Assembly: GCA_022843085.1 (NCBI GenBank) | Contig: JALHOI010000091.1 | Coordinates: 1 to 9,186 of the forward strand | DNA: 9,186 bases | DNA from: Pseudobdellovibrionaceae bacterium | GTDB lineage: Bacteria > Bdellovibrionota > Bdellovibrionia > Bdellovibrionales > JAMPXM01 | Reading direction: 5' to 3' | Part shown: positions 6,973-9,186 of the stretch, in pieces | Layout: each line of letters opens with the position of its first letter | Numbering within the stretch: the stretch's first letter is position 1 | The notes under the pieces: model-generated | The model's database searches: none | What the model saw: only the letters and a program-made list of their open reading frames with translations | Told to the model about the DNA's origin: nothing | Program-made: the position numbers and the translations under genes

Positions 6973-7046
6973 AAGGTATCGAAAAATGATCTTTTTGTAG
7001 ATTTAGTGGGTCAATTCCCGACCCACAGATCGTTTTTCGATACTTT
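6973..7046. promoter_or_regulatory. Nested inverted repeat, likely paired operators
   Basis: The outer arms 6973-6992 and 7027-7046 are reverse complements at 18 of 20 positions. The inner arms GTGGGTC (7006-7012) and GACCCAC (7020-7026) are exact, with a 7-base gap, and the right inner arm abuts the right outer arm. Each outer arm is itself close to a palindrome: ATCGTTTTTCGAT (7029-7041, exact) and ATCGAAAAATGAT (6978-6990, one mismatch). Their centres are 51 bp apart, close to five helical turns. The whole lies over the promoter driving the 59-residue gene and the regulator. Operators for the XRE-type regulator are the simplest reading. An RNA structure after the ABC-F gene is the main alternative. 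Confidence 0.65.
6986..7014 (-). promoter_or_regulatory. Sigma70-like promoter of the 59-aa gene and regulator gene
   Basis: On the minus strand TTGACC (7014-7009, 5 of 6) and GATCAT (6991-6986, 4 of 6) are separated by exactly 17 bases. The expected start of transcription is near 6979, giving a leader of about 75 bases before GTG 6905. The -35 box lies within the inner palindrome (7006-7026) and the -10 box within an arm of the outer repeat (6973-6992), so a protein bound to either would block polymerase. Confidence 0.5.
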
Positions 7047-7065
7047 GAGGAGTGTGACGTGGGTC
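7006..7065. repeat. Three copies of heptamer GTGGGTC in 60 bp
   Basis: GTGGGTC occurs on the plus strand at 7006-7012 and 7059-7065 and on the minus strand at 7020-7026. In RNA read on the minus strand, the middle copy could pair with either flanking copy, which would give two mutually exclusive hairpins. In DNA the outer two copies are 53 bp apart in the same orientation. Confidence 0.5.
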
Positions 7066-7085
7066 TGCAACTTCGTCGTGTGCTT

Positions 7086-8693
7086 TTAAGTGCGGGTTTC
7101 TTGCTTCTTTTTTGCGATGAATTCGTCGTAGGTCATTTCTTGGTCGTCTTTCAGAGTTGTATCGATTTCTATCATCCGGTTAGCTGAGGTCTGGATGAAC
7201 TCGTGGTCGTGGGTTGTGAATATTACGACGCCCTTGAAGCGGACGATTCCTTCGTTCACGGCCGAGATGCTTTCTAGGTCGAGGTGATTCGTCGGGCCGT
7301 CGAGGATCATGACGTTGGCGCCCGAGAGCATCATTTTGGCTAGCATGCATCTCACCTTTTCTCCGCCCGAGAGCACGTCAGGTCGCTTTAACCCTTCGTC
7401 GCGACTGAAGAGCATTTTGCCGAGGAAGCCTCGAATGAAGGATTCGTCTTTTTCCTCAGAGTACTGTCTGAGCCAGTCGACCAGAGACGTGATTTCTTCG
7501 TTTTTTTGAAAGTAGGGGCTGTTGTCGGCAGGAAAATAGGTGCGATGTGCTGTGATTCCCCACTTGATGCTTCCCGAATCGGGCTCTGTGACACCGCCCA
7601 AAAGATCGAGTAGCGCTGTCTTCGCAATTTCGTTTCGGCCCAGCAAAACGACCTTATCGCCTTTCTTAAGGGTGAAACTAATGTTCTTTAAAACGACGAC
7701 GCCGTCGATCGATTTCGTCACCCGGTCAAGCGTTAAGACGTCATTTCCGATTTCGCGTTTTGAATCGAAGCCGACAAATGGCTGCTTTCGAGACGTCACC
7801 GGCATGTCTGCTAAATCGAGTTTTTCGAGCTGCTTTTGTCGCGACGACGCCTGGCTGGATTTCGAAGCGTTAGCGCTAAATCGCCTAATAAAGGCCTTAA
7901 GCTCTTCGGCTTTTTCTGAGTTTTTGCGATTTTGGTCGCTGAGAAGTCGTTGATTCAACTCGCTCGACTGGCGCCAGAAATCGTAGTTGCCCGTGAAGAC
8001 TTTGATTTTACCGTAATCGATATCTGCGATGTGAGTGCAGACTTTGTTTAGAAAATGTCGGTCGTGAGAGACCACGATGACCGTGTTTTGAAAGTTAAAA
8101 AGAAACTCTTCGAGCCATTGAACCGCATAGATATCGAGGTTGTTCGTGGGTTCATCGAGCAGCAGAATATCTGGCCTTCCAAACAGAGCCTGAGCGAGCA
8201 GCACCTTTACTTTGTCGCCCGGATCAAGCTCCTTCATCAGCTTATCGTGAAGCCTCGTCGGAACTCCAAGCCCCTCAAGCATCGAACCAGCTTCGGCTTC
8301 AGCGTCCCAGCCGCCCAACTCGGCGAATTCACCTTCAAGAATTGAAGCACGTTCACCGTCTTTGTCAGAAAAATCCGCTTTCGCATAGAGAGCGTCTTTT
8401 TCTTCGATAATAGCGAAAAGTTTTTGGTTGCCCATCATAACTGTACGCAAAACGACGGTGTCATCGTAGGCAAACTGATTCTGCTTTAGAAACGAAAGGC
8501 GAAGGCCGCCGCCGATGACGACTTCACCTGTGTGAGGTTCGATCTCTTTTGACAAAATTTTGAGAAACGTCGACTTGCCTGCGCCGTTCGCGCCGATAAG
8601 GCCGTAACAATTTCCGGGCGTAAACTTGACGTTAACGTCTTCAAAAAGCTTTTTTGCGCCGTAGCGCAAGCTCACGTTCGAAGTGCTGATCAT
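7086..8693 (-). CDS. ABC-F family ATP-binding protein, YbiT-like
   Basis: 535 residues with two ATPase domains and no membrane segments. ABC-F proteins bind the ribosomal E site and relieve stalled or antibiotic-blocked translation. Length and sequence match YbiT closely along the whole chain, including the linker with RFSANASKS (271-279). Domain 1: Walker A GANGAGKS (34-41), Walker B with E181 in LLLDEPTNN, switch H210, and a degenerate signature (LDPGDK, 156-161) as in YbiT. Domain 2: an intact LSGGE (441-445) and switch H495. However, Walker A reads GRNEIAKT (352-359), with Ala for the Gly before Lys, and Walker B reads ILDGP, with Gly466 where the catalytic Glu is expected. Domain 2 may therefore bind but not hydrolyse ATP. 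ATG 8693 has only a poor AGAAG upstream. Family certain; YbiT-type likely. Confidence 0.93.
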   Translation of the reverse strand: MISTSNVSLRYGAKKLFEDVNVKFTPGNCYGLIGANGAGKSTFLKILSKEIEPHTGEVVIGGGLRLSFLKQNQFAYDDTVVLRTVMMGNQKLFAIIEEKDALYAKADFSDKDGERASILEGEFAELGGWDAEAEAGSMLEGLGVPTRLHDKLMKELDPGDKVKVLLAQALFGRPDILLLDEPTNNLDIYAVQWLEEFLFNFQNTVIVVSHDRHFLNKVCTHIADIDYGKIKVFTGNYDFWRQSSELNQRLLSDQNRKNSEKAEELKAFIRRFSANASKSSQASSRQKQLEKLDLADMPVTSRKQPFVGFDSKREIGNDVLTLDRVTKSIDGVVVLKNISFTLKKGDKVVLLGRNEIAKTALLDLLGGVTEPDSGSIKWGITAHRTYFPADNSPYFQKNEEITSLVDWLRQYSEEKDESFIRGFLGKMLFSRDEGLKRPDVLSGGEKVRCMLAKMMLSGANVMILDGPTNHLDLESISAVNEGIVRFKGVVIFTTHDHEFIQTSANRMIEIDTTLKDDQEMTYDEFIAKKKQETRT

Positions 8694-8698
8694 GGGGT

Positions 8699-8727
8699 CT
8701 TCTAAGGCTTTCGGGCACGAAGATCAA
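8699..8727 (-). promoter_or_regulatory. Candidate promoter of the ABC-F gene, near-leaderless
   Basis: On the minus strand TTGATC (8727-8722) and TAGAAG (8704-8699) are 17 bases apart, each matching at 4 or more of 6 positions. The ATG at 8693 follows 5 bases after the -10 box. An 8-bp inverted repeat lies directly upstream. Pattern only. Confidence 0.3.
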
Positions 8728-8758
8728 CGGTTCGAGCGTGAGATTGAAGGTCGAACCG
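8728..8758. promoter_or_regulatory. Inverted repeat upstream of the ABC-F gene, possible operator
   Basis: CGGTTCGA (8728-8735) and TCGAACCG (8751-8758) are exact reverse complements, 15 bases apart. They lie just upstream of the candidate -35 box of the ABC-F gene, where an activator or repressor dimer could bind. The rest of the 233-base divergent gap (8694-8926) holds a small imperfect palindrome at 8801-8822 and four GCTCTT/GCTCTC words at 8859-8900. I see no convincing promoter for the rightward gene. Confidence 0.35.
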
Positions 8759-8926
8759 CGGCTAAGTCCTTTTAGTGTGGGGATTTTTTCCGCTCAGAGT
8801 CCTAATCCGCGCGGGCGTTAGGCCCACGAGCTATGTGAGATGCTCGAGGACTCGGTCTGCTCTTTGCTCTTTTGTAACTTGCTCTTGGGCATTCGCTCTC
8901 AGGCATTTCACCACGGAGGGACCTTT

Positions 8927-9186
8927 ATGGAAACAAGTTTTGCCCATCTGATCTACGAGATAAAAAGCACTTTTCGAGGCGAGCCCCATACATTCACTGA
9001 GATTCGTTATATGCTTGAGGATGCGAGGCTGCAGGAGGTTTCTTACGTCGAAGTCATTCGTCAGCATCATAGTTTCTTAAATGAATCGATCGTGATTTTG
9101 ATTGATCCAGAACCGTCGATATCCGATAAGCAGCTTCATCTTGACCGGTTCCTCAGGTTGCTCGAGATGCACTCGAAAGCCGAAGA
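8927..9186 (+). CDS. Hypothetical protein, 3' end beyond the window
   Basis: ATG 8927 is preceded by a strong Shine-Dalgarno (GGAGGG, 8915-8920, 6 bases away), and the frame is open for 86 codons to the window edge. The visible part starts METSFAHLIYEIKSTF and looks like a compact soluble alpha/beta fold: helix, strand (VSYVEVIRQH, 38-47), strand (SIVILIDPEP, 54-63), then a helix with several Leu and Arg residues (LDRFLRLLEMHSK, 72-84). No signal peptide or membrane segment is seen. I do not recognise the family. It is divergent from the ABC-F gene across 233 bases, so it has its own promoter. A 79-residue frame on the opposite strand lacks a ribosome site and is best seen as a shadow of this gene. 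Confidence 0.7.
   Translation, partial: METSFAHLIYEIKSTFRGEPHTFTEIRYMLEDARLQEVSYVEVIRQHHSFLNESIVILIDPEPSISDKQLHLDRFLRLLEMHSKAE

Noticed and set aside
6769..7089. A 106-residue plus-strand frame across the regulator's upstream region.
   Set aside because: No Shine-Dalgarno, composition unlike a protein, and it runs over the palindromes and opposite to the 59-residue gene, which has a far better start.
8692..8775. A 27-codon plus-strand frame starting opposite the ABC-F start codon.
   Set aside because: No Shine-Dalgarno, very short, and it covers the likely ABC-F promoter. Probably chance.
8831..9070. A 79-residue minus-strand frame.
   Set aside because: No ribosome site, and it is opposite the plus-strand gene at 8927, which has a strong one.

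Overview
The window reads as ordinary bacterial chromosome: densely packed genes, stop/start overlaps of a few bases, about half G+C, and several GTG or TTG starts. The gene mix (a YbiT-type ABC-F protein, an outer-membrane-type lipoprotein, a membrane-anchored YkuE-like phosphoesterase, a two-domain XRE-type regulator) points to a Gram-negative bacterium. My impression is a Bdellovibrio-like lineage, but nothing seen here proves that. I see no insertion sequence, prophage, CRISPR array, rRNA or tRNA.

Layout, left to right. (1) A dCMP-deaminase-like gene on the minus strand, whose stop codon lies inside a long inverted repeat. (2) On the plus strand, an MFS exporter overlaps the start of a four-cysteine lipoprotein gene by 4 bases, followed by an AI-2E/PerM-family permease. 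(3) A plus-strand membrane cluster: a four-helix membrane protein, a 39-residue single-helix protein overlapping it by 4 bases, then a metallophosphoesterase with an N-terminal membrane anchor. (4) On the minus strand, meeting the phosphoesterase tail to tail with overlapping stop codons, an XRE-type regulator preceded by an overlapping 59-residue gene that starts at GTG behind a strong Shine-Dalgarno. (5) A YbiT-like ABC-F gene on the minus strand. (6) At the right edge, a plus-strand gene of unknown function, cut by the window end.

The most interesting part is 6726-7065. The 59-residue gene and the regulator sit downstream of a good sigma70-like promoter whose -35 and -10 boxes each fall inside a palindrome. 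The outer arms match at 18 of 20 positions, and each contains an ATCG-N5-CGAT type palindrome; the two centres are 51 bp apart. This looks like a regulated, probably autoregulated, promoter with paired operators. A second notable point is that the ABC-F protein has a degenerate second ATPase site: Gly replaces the Walker B catalytic Glu, and Ala replaces the Gly before the Walker A Lys. Third, four genes without a clear Shine-Dalgarno each have a promoter-like pair of boxes placed so that transcription would begin at or near the start codon.
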